Below are positions 1-10,907 of a DNA stretch of 64,000 bases, in pieces (position 1 is the first letter of the stretch; each line of letters opens with the position of its first letter). The notes beneath the pieces are model-generated. The model did not search any database. It was not told the origin of the DNA and saw only the letters and a list, made by a program, of their open reading frames with translations. Source of the stretch: Heterohyrax brucei (taxonomy: Eukaryota > Chordata > Mammalia > Hyracoidea > Procaviidae); NCBI GenBank assembly GCA_028571685.1, contig CM053164.1, forward strand, positions 38,862,501-38,926,500. The letters are read 5' to 3'. A program made the position numbers and the translations under genes.

Positions 1-428
1 AATGGATTATTTTACAGAGGATTGGAGTGGAACTGCAACACCCTTACTGAAGTCACATCTGGATCCAATGTAAAGGGAGATTCTTGGGACGTGGCACATA
101 CAGTCCTTTATCTTTAAAGAGATAAAAAGAAAAAGGAACTGAACAGAGAGTTGGGAATGTCATATCACCAAGAAAGTGACACAGGGAGCAGAGCGTGATA
201 CTTTGACCTGAGGTTCCTGTGCTGAGAAGCTCCCAGACCAAGAGAAGACTGATGAGTGATGCGTCAGAAGGACCTTCCTGTGTTGGCAACAGCAAGAGAA
301 AGGCTTCCTTCCCCTGAAGCTGGTGCCTGATTCAGACTTCTAACCTACTGAACTGTGACAGAATAAACATCTTCCTGTTAAAGCCATCTACTGGTGCTAT
401 TTCTGTTACAGCACCACTATATAACTGA
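1..428 (+). mobile_element. MaLR-like LTR, 3' part (truncated by window edge)
   Basis: This stretch matches LTRs at 10297-10792, 17938-18393 and 40166-41203. Shared landmarks are an AGAGATAAAAAG stretch, a purine-rich GCAGAGAGTTGGGAA-type block, a polyadenylation-type AATAAA near 363, and an end reading like GCCATC-ACTGGTGCTATTTCTGTTACAGCA. The family resembles ERVL-MaLR LTRs (MLT1/MST type) in layout. No internal retroviral sequence follows, so it is probably a solo LTR. The family name is inferred. Confidence 0.7.
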
Positions 429-434
429 GATTCT

Positions 435-638
435 CACAATAGAATACTATTGATATAGTGCTGGAAGATAAGCCATCTAGGTTGGAAAGTACTCAAAACA
501 CAAAATGACCTCAACAGCAGATTCAAATATATCAACAATTATGAAGATGGCACAGTACTGGGCAACATTTCACTCTTTTGTATGTGGGTTGTCATGAGCC
601 AGAGCTGAATGATAAAGGCCTTTAACAACAACATCATA
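435..638 (+). mobile_element. RTE LINE, internally deleted copy
   Basis: Bases 435-500 resemble the RTE 5' region. Bases 505-638 match the RTE 3' end also seen at 54430-54540, including the GGCACAGTACTGGGCAAC-type block and an AAC-rich tail. The body of the element is missing between them. The 3' part is the better supported half. Confidence 0.55.
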
Positions 639-830
639 TACCATGAACTTTCTAAGATTTCCATCATGGACAGCAATCACATTCTTCAAACTATTCTTTG
701 GGGTCATGCTGAAGATTGCAATGGACTGGATGAGCAGCTAGACTGACACACCGTGGTGTTTTTGTGTGCTTATGAGTAACTACCATTCTGCCATACTGAA
801 CAAAGCTCAGGAGGTCCAAGGCAAAATGTC

Positions 831-945
831 TGTTACTGTCAAGTTGATTCCACCTCATAGTGACCCTATAGGTCAGAGTAGAAGTGTCCCACAGGGTTTC
901 CAAGGAGCACCTGGCGGATTCAAATCAGTGCGCCACTAGGGCTCC
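831..945 (-). mobile_element. AfroSINE (tRNA-derived SINE), internally shortened
   Basis: Read on the minus strand, the copy has the AfroSINE head (GGAGCCCTAGTGGCGCAC), the middle block CCTTGGAAACCCTGTGGGAC and the tail with CACTATGAG. The spacer between the two Pol III promoter boxes is deleted. The family is Afrotheria-specific and is thought to move using RTE enzymes. Confidence 0.85.
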
Positions 946-1009
946 TCTGGTGAATGTTTACTGAGCAAATAGTATGTGCTCAGTCTTCAGTATAAACTGA
1001 ATGTGACTA

Positions 1010-2252
1010 CGTGGTCAGACAATTAAGTTCATGAACTCATCCTAGAAAAAGAGCTACATACCTCATTGCTGAATATCACTGCTGTAACCTTCAAAGCAAT
1101 TTTGGTACTCTTTTTCTGGAATGGCCATCAAAGCTGGCCATCCTTGATGTCCCTGAATGTCATCAAAATGTCTTCCTTTCAATATTTTCTTACCTTCAGG
1201 TAAAGGAAAAAGTCATTGAGGGCCAGATTAGGGGAGTAGGGAGGGTTTTCAATACAGTTATTTGTCTGCTGGCTAAAAACTCTCTCACAGTCAGGGCCAC
1301 GTGAGCTGGTCCATTGGCATGATGCAAGAACCATGAGGTGTTGTCAAAAAGTTCAGGTTACTTTCTTCTAACTTTTTCACATAGCCTTTTCAGTATTTCC
1401 AAATAGTAAGCTTGGTTAACTGTCTGGTTGGTACAAATTCATAATGAGCAATCCCTCTGATATCAAAAATGGTTATTTACATCGCTCTGACTCCTGATTT
1501 GGACTGGGAGAACTCTTTCAGTCATGGAGAATTGGCTGACTTTCACTGCGCACTTTAATGTTTTGTTTGAGGGACATATTGGTACACCGATGTTTCATCA
1601 ACAGTGACAACATGGCCTACAATATTGTCCTGCTTCTCCACAAGGTCTTAGCTAACTTTGATTCTCCTTTGCTTTTTGTCCTTTCATGAGCTCCTTTGGG
1701 GATATTTTTGCACATCTTTCTTGTGCCAAAATTTTCAGTTAAGATTTTCATAACTGTTTCCGTATCAGCTTTTACATGGTCTGCTATGCTTCTCACAGTC
1801 AGCTGATGCTTTTGATGCACAATTTGATGATTTTTTGCAATGTTTTCATCAGTTCTGCTTGTCACTAGCCACCCTGACCTCTCTTCATCAGTGAAGCTAT
1901 TTCTCCCCTCAGAAATATGTTTAATACATTTATCCACTGCTGTCTTCTTTGTATCATTATCCTCATAAACTTGGATTAACATGTCCCTGATTTCACTTGC
2001 ATTCTTGCCAAGTTTAACAAGAAATTGAAAGTTTGTTCACTGCTTCAATTCAAGCTCTGATATTCTTGTGATGGCACACAAAAACACTCAACAACAATAA
2101 CGAACACCACTGAGCAAGACACTGCCCCAAGCTGACATGTACACAGCTGTGACACACTGATATACCAAGGTTATGAGACCCTACTGGAGTTGTTGGTACA
2201 GTGCTGCCAACGTAAGTGCACAGTGGCAAGTTCACGAAGTTGTCAGACCTCA
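1010..2252 (-). mobile_element. mariner-type DNA transposon, complete but decayed (copy 1)
   Basis: The element is about 1.24 kb. Terminal inverted repeats are visible: the left end reads CGTGGTCAGACAATTAAG and the right end, reverse-complemented, reads TGAGGTCTGACAACTTCG. A TA dinucleotide lies on each side (1008-1009 and 2253-2254), as expected for Tc1/mariner insertion. The size is normal for the family. A second copy of the same or a close family lies at 59797-61082. Confidence 0.9.
1080..1982 (-). pseudogene. mariner transposase remnant (copy 1)
   Basis: This is the decayed gene for the cut-and-paste transposase. The open piece at 1617-1982 (121 codons) covers the N-terminal helix-turn-helix region, with the mariner-like stretch LTVRSIADHVKADTETV. 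Downstream (lower coordinates) the frame is broken by stops and shifts, but catalytic-region traces remain. The first motif reads VDET instead of TGDET, the second reads HHANGPAH instead of HHDNAPAH, and the third aspartate (NDFF) is kept in a shifted frame. The second catalytic aspartate is therefore alanine here. It is not functional. Confidence 0.85.
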
Positions 2253-2335
2253 TATCTGTATTCCAACATTTTTGAGACAAGAGAGAATCATATTTAAAGG
2301 AAGGCTGGAATCCCATCCAAACTAAATAAAAAAAC

Positions 2336-2489
2336 AAACTCATTACCACCAAGTCAATTCTGACTCATAGTGACCCTATAGGATGGAGTAGAACTGTCAC
2401 TTAGGGTTTCCAAGGAGCATCTGCTGTACTGAAACTGCTGACCTTTCTGTCAGCAGCCACGTTCTTAACTACTGCACCATCAAGATTCC
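2336..2489 (-). mobile_element. AfroSINE
   Basis: A near-complete minus-strand copy. It has the tail block ATTCTGACTCATAGTGACC, the central TTTCCAAGGAGCA block, the B-box region and an A-box region near the right end. An A-rich stretch lies just outside the tail at about 2325-2340. Confidence 0.9.
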
Positions 2490-3174
2490 GAGTCTACATG
2501 GGACCTCTAAAGATCCTCAAGAGTTATGCCCAGAAAGCATCGCAGAGTCCATAGCGTCCAAAGAAGGATATATTCACAGGTTTTCCAATTTTATCAAAGC
2601 CAAGCCAAGTGTCATCGAGTCAGATCGAAGGTAATTTATTTATGTGTTTTTATCCAATATCTCAGAGGCAATCTGTTCTATGTTGACTAAACTTACTCAG
2701 GATTTCTAACTACCTATGATCAATTATCTGCCTTTGAAAATAATACTTGTATCTGAATTCCTACTTGAATTGAGCTTTTTTAAAGTGCCCCTGAGTGCTC
2801 TAATGTGTAATTGTAGTAGAGAATCACTGAACTACTTCATTTCTTGTAAGTTAATTATTTCAAGAAACCCAGTGGAAGGGAAAGTGTAAAGGGCAAAGGA
2901 GAACAAGCAAGGGTCAAAGCGATTCACCAGACACTTCTGTCACTAATTAAGGTCTCCATTTGCTTTCAGACCATCCAAGCCTCTGCTCCTGCATGGATGA
3001 CGGGGATAGGGAGTGGAAGGAAAGTTTTTGCTCCTTTAAATTATGGAATGCTACCAGACAGCCTTGGATACTGGGAATATAAGTTGCTAAGACCTCTGTC
3101 ATTTTGGGGGGAAGGAAAGAAAAGATATATACACCTCTTCAAGACCTGGTGGTTTACTTCTGAAAAGTCACAGC
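2490..3174. other. unassigned sequence with a short SINE-tail fragment
   Basis: No gene or full repeat recognised. Bases 2598-2625 carry the short motif GCCAAGCCAAGTGTCATCGAG, which resembles an AfroSINE/RTE tail without the rest of the element. Confidence 0.4.
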
Positions 3175-3262
3175 CATTGAAAACCTAATGGAGCACAGCT
3201 CTACTCTGACAAACACGGGGTGGCCATGAACTGGAAATGACTAGATGGGAAGTGGTTTGATT
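3175..3262 (+). mobile_element. AfroSINE 3' half, degenerate
   Basis: The order GAAAACCTAATGGAGCACAG, CTCTACTCTGAC and GACTAGATGGGAAGTGG follows the SINE 3' half. The tRNA-like head is missing. The match is weak. Confidence 0.5.
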
Positions 3263-4299
3263 ACATTTCCTCTTCTAGGCTCCTGCCTAGAACTTGCGAG
3301 AAAGGTGCTTGAGGCCAGCAGAGTCCCAGAACCAGAAAGTGCTTTCTAGTCACTGATGCATCTCTTTCTTATTTTGTCTTTTTTTGCCTCTCAACGTGTA
3401 TTAATGTTTTCGTGTTGGAGCTCACCGCCTCTGCTCTGTGTCTCGGCACATTAGTGTCCCTTGCTTTAGCATTTCAGAGCTTAGTCTGTGCCAATCCAGC
3501 ACCTTCTGTTCACCATACTTATTCTATTAGGGTCTGAGTCATCACTTTTTTAGTTGAGCTCTTCTTGAAGCCAGTTTCTAGAAGAAGGCGCACTTCTCTG
3601 GGCCCCTCAGAGGCCTCTGTGACTTCACTTAATGTCATTTCTTAAGCTCCCAATCTGAATTAGAATCACTGTTTGTCTAGAAGAGTTCCTCCTTTTTCTC
3701 ACATTGAAATGTTTCCATCTTTGACAAAGATGAAGAAGCAACACACTCAAATTAGAAAAAATAGCCACTCAATTGGTATCTGGAATCCAACTTCACCAGC
3801 TGCAGGAAAACCACATGGCATGTAGGGAAACCTAAGTCGCAGCTCACCCTGCTGGCAACTTTCTAACACTGCTACACAGCATTCTGGCTTTCCCACAAAA
3901 ATCCTGCCCTTTCAGGCACCCGTTCATCTCCTTTATTTCTCACTTACGCCCTTTGTCTGTATTTGTTGTGTTCATGAGCTAGCTCTTCAGTTGTTTAGAA
4001 TGTGAAACACTTCATCACAGAGCGAAGACATCTCCAGAAATAAACTTCTTCCAAGGAGGACATTAGGTGTCCCGATGACCTTCTGGGTTCAGTTTGATTT
4101 GTTTTGCTGAGGCTTTTCAAGGTACATTTACCACTTCACTTAATTCTCCATGATCAAGATGTATCTACCACTTTACTTAATTCTCCACGACCTGCCTACA
4201 CTCTTCTACACATCAAAAGTGAACTTTTTACCTAGTTCAATTTTATTCATGTTATTAATATCCAGATCATCCTCTGTTGCCCCCATCAGTATCTGTCCA
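3263..4299. other. unassigned, no recognised gene or repeat
   Basis: No convincing coding frame and no transposon recognised by eye. Old, diverged repeats could be missed. Confidence 0.4.
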
Positions 4300-4560
4300 T
4301 AGTCTATTTTAAGACTCAACTCATATTTCACCTTCTCTCAGAAGACTGTTTTCTCAGCATTAACCCTCAGTCTGTTCTGATCATTCTTCATGTTCAGACC
4401 CAGTTGTGGTATGCTGATTTTTGCATTCATTGACATGTTGCTTAGTAAGCAGTTTGGAGTTGTTTCATAAGTGCCTATTCTGCTTCCTCAGCTAGATTGC
4501 AAGTTCCTGCAAACCAAGACTCATGTTCAGAACACAAAAACACCCAAGAGCTATAGGAAA
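4300..4560 (+). mobile_element. L2-like ancient LINE fragment
   Basis: The order of a CTCAGAAGACTGTTTTCTCAG-like block followed by CTAGATTGCAAGTTCCTGCA resembles the L2 3' region (the AAGCCTTCCCTGA-type and TAGATTGTGAGCTCC-type landmarks). It is diverged. Confidence 0.4.
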
Positions 4561-4940
4561 GATGAGAAATGAGAGATGGGTCAGGGGATTTCTGGTTGGA
4601 CTTTGGAGGATCCACATCTGACCGTGGTACAGGTGCTACGTGTAATTATGACAGACAAGACTTTTACCTATACATAGGGTAACAGAACTTAAAAACCACA
4701 TTTCCACTAGCCAGCATCCTTCCATGACTTTTTGAAAGCTGGAAAAACCATAGAACTGAGAAGACTCAGAAACTGTATAGTATTTTGGGTGTCTGGTAAG
4801 GGAATTGCTGGCAATGCAAGAGAAGGTAAGACTGTAAGCAGAGACATGGAGGAGAAAAGGCAGAGCACCGTGGACCACATTACGTTTAATAAACTACAGT
4901 CTTTACAGAAACTGCTCCGAAAAGGAGTATTTTTGTCTTT

Positions 4941-5410
4941 AGTTGCTGCCTAGTCAACCCCAATCCTGGGTGACTTTATGCATAACAGAATGAAATGTTG
5001 CCAGTTTCATGACCCATCCTCTCACAATCACTGGTAAGCTTAAGCCCATGTTTGGAGCCACTGTGTCAGTCTATTTCATGAGGGTTTCTCTCCTTTTTCA
5101 TTGCCATCCCCTTTATCAAACATGATGTCCTTCTCTTCATTCTCACTTCTAGGCACATTCTGACTGTAGTTCCTCCAGGACAGATTTGTTTATTCTCTTG
5201 GCAGTCCATGGTATGCGCACTATTCTTTGCCAACACCACAGTTCAAATGCATCAGTTCTTCTTTGTTCTTCCGTTCTCACTGTCCAGCTTTCACACACGT
5301 GAGGTAATTGAAAGGACAACAATGGTTTGGGTCAGATACACCTCAGTCATTAAAGAAGGGGTAAAAGAAGCGCCAGTAAGTCTTTCATTATTTAACAGAG
5401 GTCTTGGTTT
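4941..5410 (-). mobile_element. RTE LINE 3' end
   Basis: The sequence is collinear with other minus-strand RTE copies at 10908, 32342 and 49695. Shared landmarks are the CATGATGTCCTTCTC block, GACAGATTTGTTTATTCT, GGCAGTCCATGGTATGC and ACAGAGGTCTTGG. It holds the region 3' of the reverse transcriptase domain and is 5'-truncated. Confidence 0.85.
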
Positions 5411-5599
5411 AGTTGTGGGGTCTTAAGGGTCCAGAGTTTTTCCACCTTTACTGCCCAAATACATACAAGAAAGAGGCTTTCAGAGTGGTACCGGCATTTC
5501 TCAGTTGTGCATTTAACAGAAAATTAGCAAATACCCATACTGCACCAGCTGGACATGGTAGAAAGTGCAGAGAACGCAAAGTCCAGAGATTCAAATTAA

Positions 5600-5765
5600 G
5601 TATTCAGTGATCAATTGTTTAAACCCACCAGCTACTCCACCAACGAAAGATGTGACAGTCAGCGTCTGTAGAAGTTACAGCCCTGCAAATCCTGTGTGGC
5701 AGTTCTACTCTGCCCTATAAGATTGCTGTGAGTCAAAGTTGACTTGCCAGCACTCAACAGCAACT
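5600..5765 (+). mobile_element. AfroSINE, long variant
   Basis: It carries the extra block GTAGAAGTTACAGCCCTGCAA found in the longer SINE subtype (also at 49433, 52316 and 61390), then the GGCAGTTCTACTCTGCCC block and a CAACAGCAAC tail. Confidence 0.8.
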
Positions 5766-5905
5766 TATGAGCCATTGTTTTCAAGCTACATGACCGTGAA
5801 CAATGTACATAACTTCTCTGGGCCTCATTTCCTCACTTGTGAAATGAATAGATGTCCCCCAACTGGGAGACTCTAAGGCTTTAAGAGATTTTAATGCATA
5901 AATAG
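5766..5905 (+). mobile_element. MIR (ancient SINE) fragment
   Basis: The run CTTCTCTGGGCCTCATTTCC followed by CTTGTGAAATGAATAGA matches the conserved MIR core. Confidence 0.7.
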
Positions 5906-5984
5906 ACATGACTGTGCTTCCCACATAAGAGACAATCAAATATTTGTTCAATATGAGTGGGCATTAGCAATAAAAAAGAACTGT

Positions 5985-6500
5985 GGTGGAACTAAATGCC
6001 ATTATCTGTAAATTGGTACAACTTTTTTGGAGAGAAATACAAGCATGTGAGTCAAGAATCATAAAAATACTCATGTTCTTTGACTTTGTAATGCCATTCT
6101 CAGGAATTTGTCTCAAGGAAATGATTAAACAATAAATAATAAATAAATAATAATAACAAATAATAAATAAACAAATAAATAATAAAAACTATATGAATCA
6201 CCTGTAGTGTAAAAAAAATTTAGAAACAAAAAAAGCCTAACATAAGGATAAATAAATTATTGCATGCACAGTGTAGCATAGTTATTACAAGAATTATGAT
6301 GAATGCTACAGAATCACGAGAAATTGTTGATGATTTCATAATTATTGAAAAAGGCAAAAAACATATACAATTATTATATCTATGTAAAAATAGACTATGC
6401 ATATGGGCAAAGGCTAGAAAGAAACATGTAAATATGAAAACAGTTGTATAAAAGAGATAAAAGATTGTGATAAACTTTTTCTTTTTTTATTTCTTTCCCC
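5985..6500 (+). mobile_element. old L1 3' fragment
   Basis: The pattern of AAATTGGTACAACTTTTTTGGAG, a simple-repeat stretch, then AATTATTGCATGCACAG and AAAGGCTAGAAAGAAACATG is typical of the diverged C-terminal ORF2 and 3' end of older L1s. Confidence 0.6.
6130..6188 (+). repeat. (AATA)n simple repeat
   Basis: Imperfect AATA/AAATA units lie within the old L1 fragment. Confidence 0.9.
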
Positions 6501-6716
6501 CTATTATCCTTAAGGCCCTTACAGGACTGTCCTTATGATAAAGTTTTTAAAACCCTATTACCTAAGTCTTTCCCTCTAGTGTCTAACAAGGAGAACAGGG
6601 AAGCCCACCATGCTGGGTCTAGGGCGGCCTGGAGCCCTCCAGACTCTCTGGCAGAAGCCCTAACATAAGACTGAGCGCCTCCTAGCAGCACCTAGCAAAC
6701 CTGTCAGGGTGCTATT

Positions 6717-6759
6717 GTTGGTTGAACTGTGTCCCCAAAAATGATATGCTGAAGTCCTG
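6717..6759 (+). mobile_element. MLT1-type LTR, 5' piece
   Basis: The start of the LTR (GTTGAACTGTGTCCCCAAAA, then ATGCTGAAGTCCTG) is separated from its remainder at 7194-7480 by a second LTR. Joined, the two pieces follow the MLT1 order. Confidence 0.75.
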
Positions 6760-7193
6760 TGTCTTAGTCACCTAGTGCTGCAATAACAGAAATGCCACAA
6801 GTGAATGGCTTTAACAGAAAGAAATTTATTTTCTCAGTAAAGTAGGCTAAAAGCCCACATTCAAGGTGTCAGCCTCGTCATTGTTCCCCCAAACTAGGAG
6901 CTCTGCCACACAGGGACTAAATAAGGGTCCGAAGGATGTGCTCTGCCCCTGGCACTCCTTTCTTGTTGGTATGAGGTCCCCCACTCTCTGCTTGCTTTCC
7001 TTTCCTTTTGTCTCTTATAGGATAAAAGATGGTGCTGGCCACTTTACATTGGATCAAAGATGTGACCTGGTTACAACACCACCTTCATCTTCTTCAACAT
7101 AAAATTACAGTCACAAAAGAGAAGCCAACCACACAGTACTGGAAATCATGACTTACTCAGGTTGACACATGTTTTGAGGGGAAGCAATTAGAT
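6760..7193 (-). mobile_element. MaLR-like LTR inserted in MLT1
   Basis: It starts TGTCTTAGTCACCTAGTGCTG and ends with the reverse complement of the family's 5' end (GGTTGACACATG, then GCAATTAGATCC). The flanking 5-mers TCCTG (6755-6759) and CCCTG (7194-7198) fit a 5-bp target duplication with one mismatch. No internal region is present, so it is a solo LTR. Confidence 0.8.
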
Positions 7194-7480
7194 CCCTGAC
7201 CACCTATGAATGTGATCTTATTTGGACATGAGTCTTTGCAGGTAAAATTAGTTAACACTAAGTCATACTGGAGTATGGTAGGTTCTGATCCTATGTGAGT
7301 GGTGTCCTTATGAAAAGAGAAGAGATATAGATACAGAGAAACACCTGGAGCAGATTGCCATGGGAAGACAGAGGCAGAGATTGGGGCAGCTTCAAGCCAA
7401 GGAAGGCTTGGGGCTACCAAAGCTACGCCAAGGAAGAATCTTCCTCCAGAGCACAACCTTGATGATACTCTGAATTCAGG
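7194..7480 (+). mobile_element. MLT1-type LTR, 3' piece
   Basis: It resumes at GAATGTGATCTTATTTGGAC and keeps the MLT1 order through GTCTTTGCAGG, GTGTCCTTATGAAAAGAG and GACAGAGGCAGAGATTGG. Similarity fades after about 7480. Confidence 0.75.
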
Positions 7481-8345
7481 CATCCTACCTCCGGAATGGG
7501 GAGAAAATCGACTCCTGTTTCTGGGTGTACACACTGCAGCATGTTTGCAGGTTAGAAGAATGTGGATAAAGAGACGATGCGACTCTGGTGAAGATGGCAT
7601 GGGGCGTTAGTGCAGTCAGCTTTGTTAGAAGAAATGCTTGACCTGTGTGGTCAGTGATTTTTCAATATTTTAGTTTTTTAAACAATAGAAACTTTCTTTT
7701 GGGCAAACCTTATTCAGAATGGAGACAGTCATGGAAGGCCCTGGTCATCCTGGGGCAAGAGCCTGAGGCAAAAAAAAAAAAAGGAAAGAAAGAGGGGCAG
7801 AGGAACAAGACAGATAAGAACATAACCAAATTAATGAAGCAGAAAGGGAGGTATTCTGCTGTGAGCATGATGGGGATGCTGAAACGGAACACTTGTAGAA
7901 AACAGAGACTTTGAGTGAGTTACTGTGAAAAACGAACTATTGACTCAACTTGAACTGGAAAAAATGGGATTTCTAAGTAACACAGAGGACCCTGTCAGAG
8001 AGCACAAGTCAGTAGTGAGGCCAGCTGGCACTCCGCTTTTTGCCAGCAATGTTGGCAGTCTCACGCAGAAGAAACGCATAACACCAATTGCCCAGGTGGG
8101 AGACTGACACAAGTTTAATGGAAGGTTGGGGCCTGAGAGGTTTGGGGGAGTTTTGAAGGACATTCTAGAGAGAGCCAGCATTTTGGGGGGTTCCTGACTG
8201 GCCAAGCCAGACAGAAGGGCTTTTATTTGTGCCCAGGGATGCCCTTCTTTGGCTGGGTGGACAGACAAGGCTGCTTTAAAGGAAAAGACACTAAAAGCTT
8301 TGAACTGAGATTTTTAGTGACGTATTTTATAACAATATACGTAAC
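7481..8345. other. unassigned sequence
   Basis: Several short frames exist, but none resembles a known protein or keeps a domain. There is an A-run near 7770. No clear repeat family. Confidence 0.35.
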
Positions 8346-8448
8346 TGAGTAAAAACAGAGGAATGTCACTGAACTGTACATGTAAAGATTATAGAAATGG
8401 CAAATGTTGTTACCTGTATACTTACCACAATAAAAAATAAAAAAAAGA
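8346..8448 (+). mobile_element. old L1 3' terminus
   Basis: The stretch GAATGTCACTGAACTGTACATG, then GTATACTTACCACAATAAAAAATA is the usual end of older L1 3' UTRs, followed by an A-rich tail. Confidence 0.6.
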
Positions 8449-8859
8449 TGAATGCAGCTTTGACCAAAATGAAAGTACTAACGGTGTGAACACTCAGTAC
8501 AAAGCAAGCCCGGCAGCGCGGCCCCGTCTCCGCGGGGCTGAGGGCGTGGCAACCGCTCACACTCACATCTGGAGCGTGAGGCTGGGAAGCCTGATCAGAT
8601 GGGATGGCTTCACCTGAGAACCACACTTAGCTGTTTCAGTTTGGAGAAGGAAAGAAGCCATAGTAGGGTTCAGAAGAACCATTCCTGTAGGCAAATGTGC
8701 AATACACAGCTATGTGAAGCAGGAAGTACGCAAATACAGCAATGGTTTAGGTACAGATTACAAAAGCAGAGCAAGCAGATCACCCTTGACTTTCCCTTCA
8801 GTGGTGTGTCAGACTTCAGGGTCCGGAGTCAGCTCTCCATTAAACTCTTCACTCAACCA

Positions 8860-9000
8860 CGTCTTTGCTCTGCTGTCTTGGCCAAGTCACTGTACCTACC
8901 TGATTCTCAGTTTCCTCGTTTGTAAATTGTGTAGTTAAAAAATTAAACGGATTGTGCTTGCCTAAGCACTTAGCACAAAGTCCGGCACAATTTAAGACAG
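8860..9000 (+). mobile_element. MIR fragment
   Basis: GGCCAAGTCACTGTACCTACC, then CTCAGTTTCCTCGTTTGTAAA matches the MIR core. A GCACTTAGCACAAAGTCCGG tail follows. Confidence 0.75.
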
Positions 9001-9059
9001 ACAGACGTCCCAAGACTGCAGGAAATGGCCTCAGGCAGCTTGCCTGGCATACCCCCTAA

Positions 9060-9445
9060 CTTTACAATAACATACTGGCTCTCCTTTCTTTAACTGTTGC
9101 CCAGAACTAGAAGAAATCTGTGGAAACTGGTTTCGGCATCATATTGGCATTCTGGAGAACCTTTTAGCTCATTAAGTATCTCATACATAGATAGAGTTTA
9201 ATCGTCATTTTCAAAACATGTGATGTATGAAGTTGTATGTAAATCTCATTGTGCCTGCATATTATGATTAAGAATGCTACTGATGTAATTTGCATGAACT
9301 TTCTCATTGTAAACCCTATAAAAGTAACCGTCCCTTTCACTCTTGGGGAGCAGTCTTGGCAGTAGGAGCCCAACTATTCCTTTCCTTGTGCAATGAGATA
9401 AAAGTACCTTTCTGATCTCCTGCCTTGTTTATTGGCTGAGACAAG
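9060..9445 (+). mobile_element. putative ERV-type solo LTR
   Basis: It has the control elements of a retroviral LTR in the right order: an octamer ATTTGCAT at 9288-9295, a TATA box CCCTATAAAAG near 9314-9324, a transcript-start-like CTCTTGGGGAGCAGTCTTGG, and a weak GATAAAAG polyadenylation-like site at about 9397. Boundaries are approximate and no internal region is seen. The LTR class is inferred. Confidence 0.5.
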
Positions 9446-9551
9446 TCACACTGAGCAAAATCTGGGATTTCCACCTGACAGTGAGCAGACTATCAATAAA
9501 TGTCAGTTTCCTTCTTCTCCCATGTCAGTGACTTCCTCCACCACCACTCTC

Positions 9552-10078
9552 AAGCATATACCCAAAAGACTTGAAAGCAGAGAGTCAGATACTTGTATGC
9601 CAATGTTCACTGTAGCATTATTAACAGCCAAAAGATGGTGTCAACCCAAGTGTCCGTCAACAGATAAATGGATTTAAAAAGTAAGATTTACATATACAAA
9701 GGAATACCATTCAACCATAAAGAGAAATGAAATTGTGATACATGCTACTACAAACATGAACCTTGAGACATTTGTTGCATAAAATAAATCAGACAGAAAA
9801 AGATAAATATTGTTTTATTCCACTTATACAAAATTTCTAGACTAAGTAAATGCATAACAACAAAAGCAGTGGTTACCAGGGACAATGGGAAGGAAATAAT
9901 GGGGAGTTATCACTAATAGGTGCTGAGTTTCTACTTGAAGTGATGAAAAACATTTATAAATATATAGTGGTAATGATTATACAACATTGTAAAAGTGATT
10001 ACTGATACTGATTTATACACTTAAATGGGAAATTATGTATTATATGTGTAGTACCACAGTACAATTTTTTTAAGTTAC
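9552..10078 (+). mobile_element. old L1, ORF2 C-terminus and 3' end
   Basis: The translated piece FTVALLTAKRWCQPKCPSTD matches the L1 ORF2 C-terminal signature also seen at 16292 and 53010. The 3' UTR follows and ends near ACAGTACAATTTTTTT. It is 5'-truncated. Confidence 0.8.
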
Positions 10079-10296
10079 TGAAGAGTCAGAGGTCAACCAC
10101 CAGCCCTTCTGGTTGATGCGGCTCCCGATTGGGCACTCAGAAGAGAAAAATGAGAGTAAATAATAAGATTACACAGACTTCACATTCTTAAAATGTGACG
10201 ACTTTGAAATTTGGAAATAATTCTTATTCATTAGAAAACAAAGCTATAAAGTGAGTTAAAACTATGCAGCATCTATAATAACCCTGCTGTTCTGGA

Positions 10297-10792
10297 ATGA
10301 ATTGTATTCCCCCACAAATGTGTGTCAATTTGGCTAGTCCATGTTCCCCTTATTGTGTGATTGCCCACAGTTTTGTCATCTGGTACAATTTTCCAAATCT
10401 TACCTCTATGATATTAATAAAGGAGCAATAGAAACAGTTATACTAATGAGGCAGGACTCAATTTGCAAGAGTAGGTTGTTTTAAACCAATCTCTTTTGAA
10501 ATATAAAAGAAGTGAGCAGACAGACATGAGGACTTCATACCACCAAGAAAAAAGAGCTAGTAGAATAAGTGTGTCCTTTGAACTTAGGGACCCTGCTCCG
10601 AGAAGCTTGTTGTCTGGAGAAGACTGATGACAAGGACTTCTCCCCAGAGCTGACAGAGAGAGAAAGCCTTTCCCTGGAGCTGGCACCCTAAATTCAGATT
10701 TCTAGCCTCTTAGACTGTGCAAGAATAAATTTCTCTTTGTTAAAAGCCATCCACTTGTGGTATTTGTTATAGCATCTCTAGGTAACTAAGAC
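10297..10792 (+). mobile_element. MaLR-like LTR, nearly complete
   Basis: It runs from GAATGAATTGTATTCCCCC to GGTAACTAAGACAC. Inside are the GTATTGTGTGATTG-like block, the CAAGAATAAATTTCTCTTTG polyadenylation region and the terminal GTGGTATTTGTTATAGCA. It is probably a solo LTR, as no coding region adjoins it. Confidence 0.8.
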
Positions 10793-10907
10793 ACCCTTCC
10801 CCATGTGTATTCAATGACAACCAGTAACAAAACAAAGATGACTCTGAGAGTCGGAGACTTGTCTGATTGTTGTAGGCTAGACTAGATCTTTAAGGCCACA
10901 GCATTTG

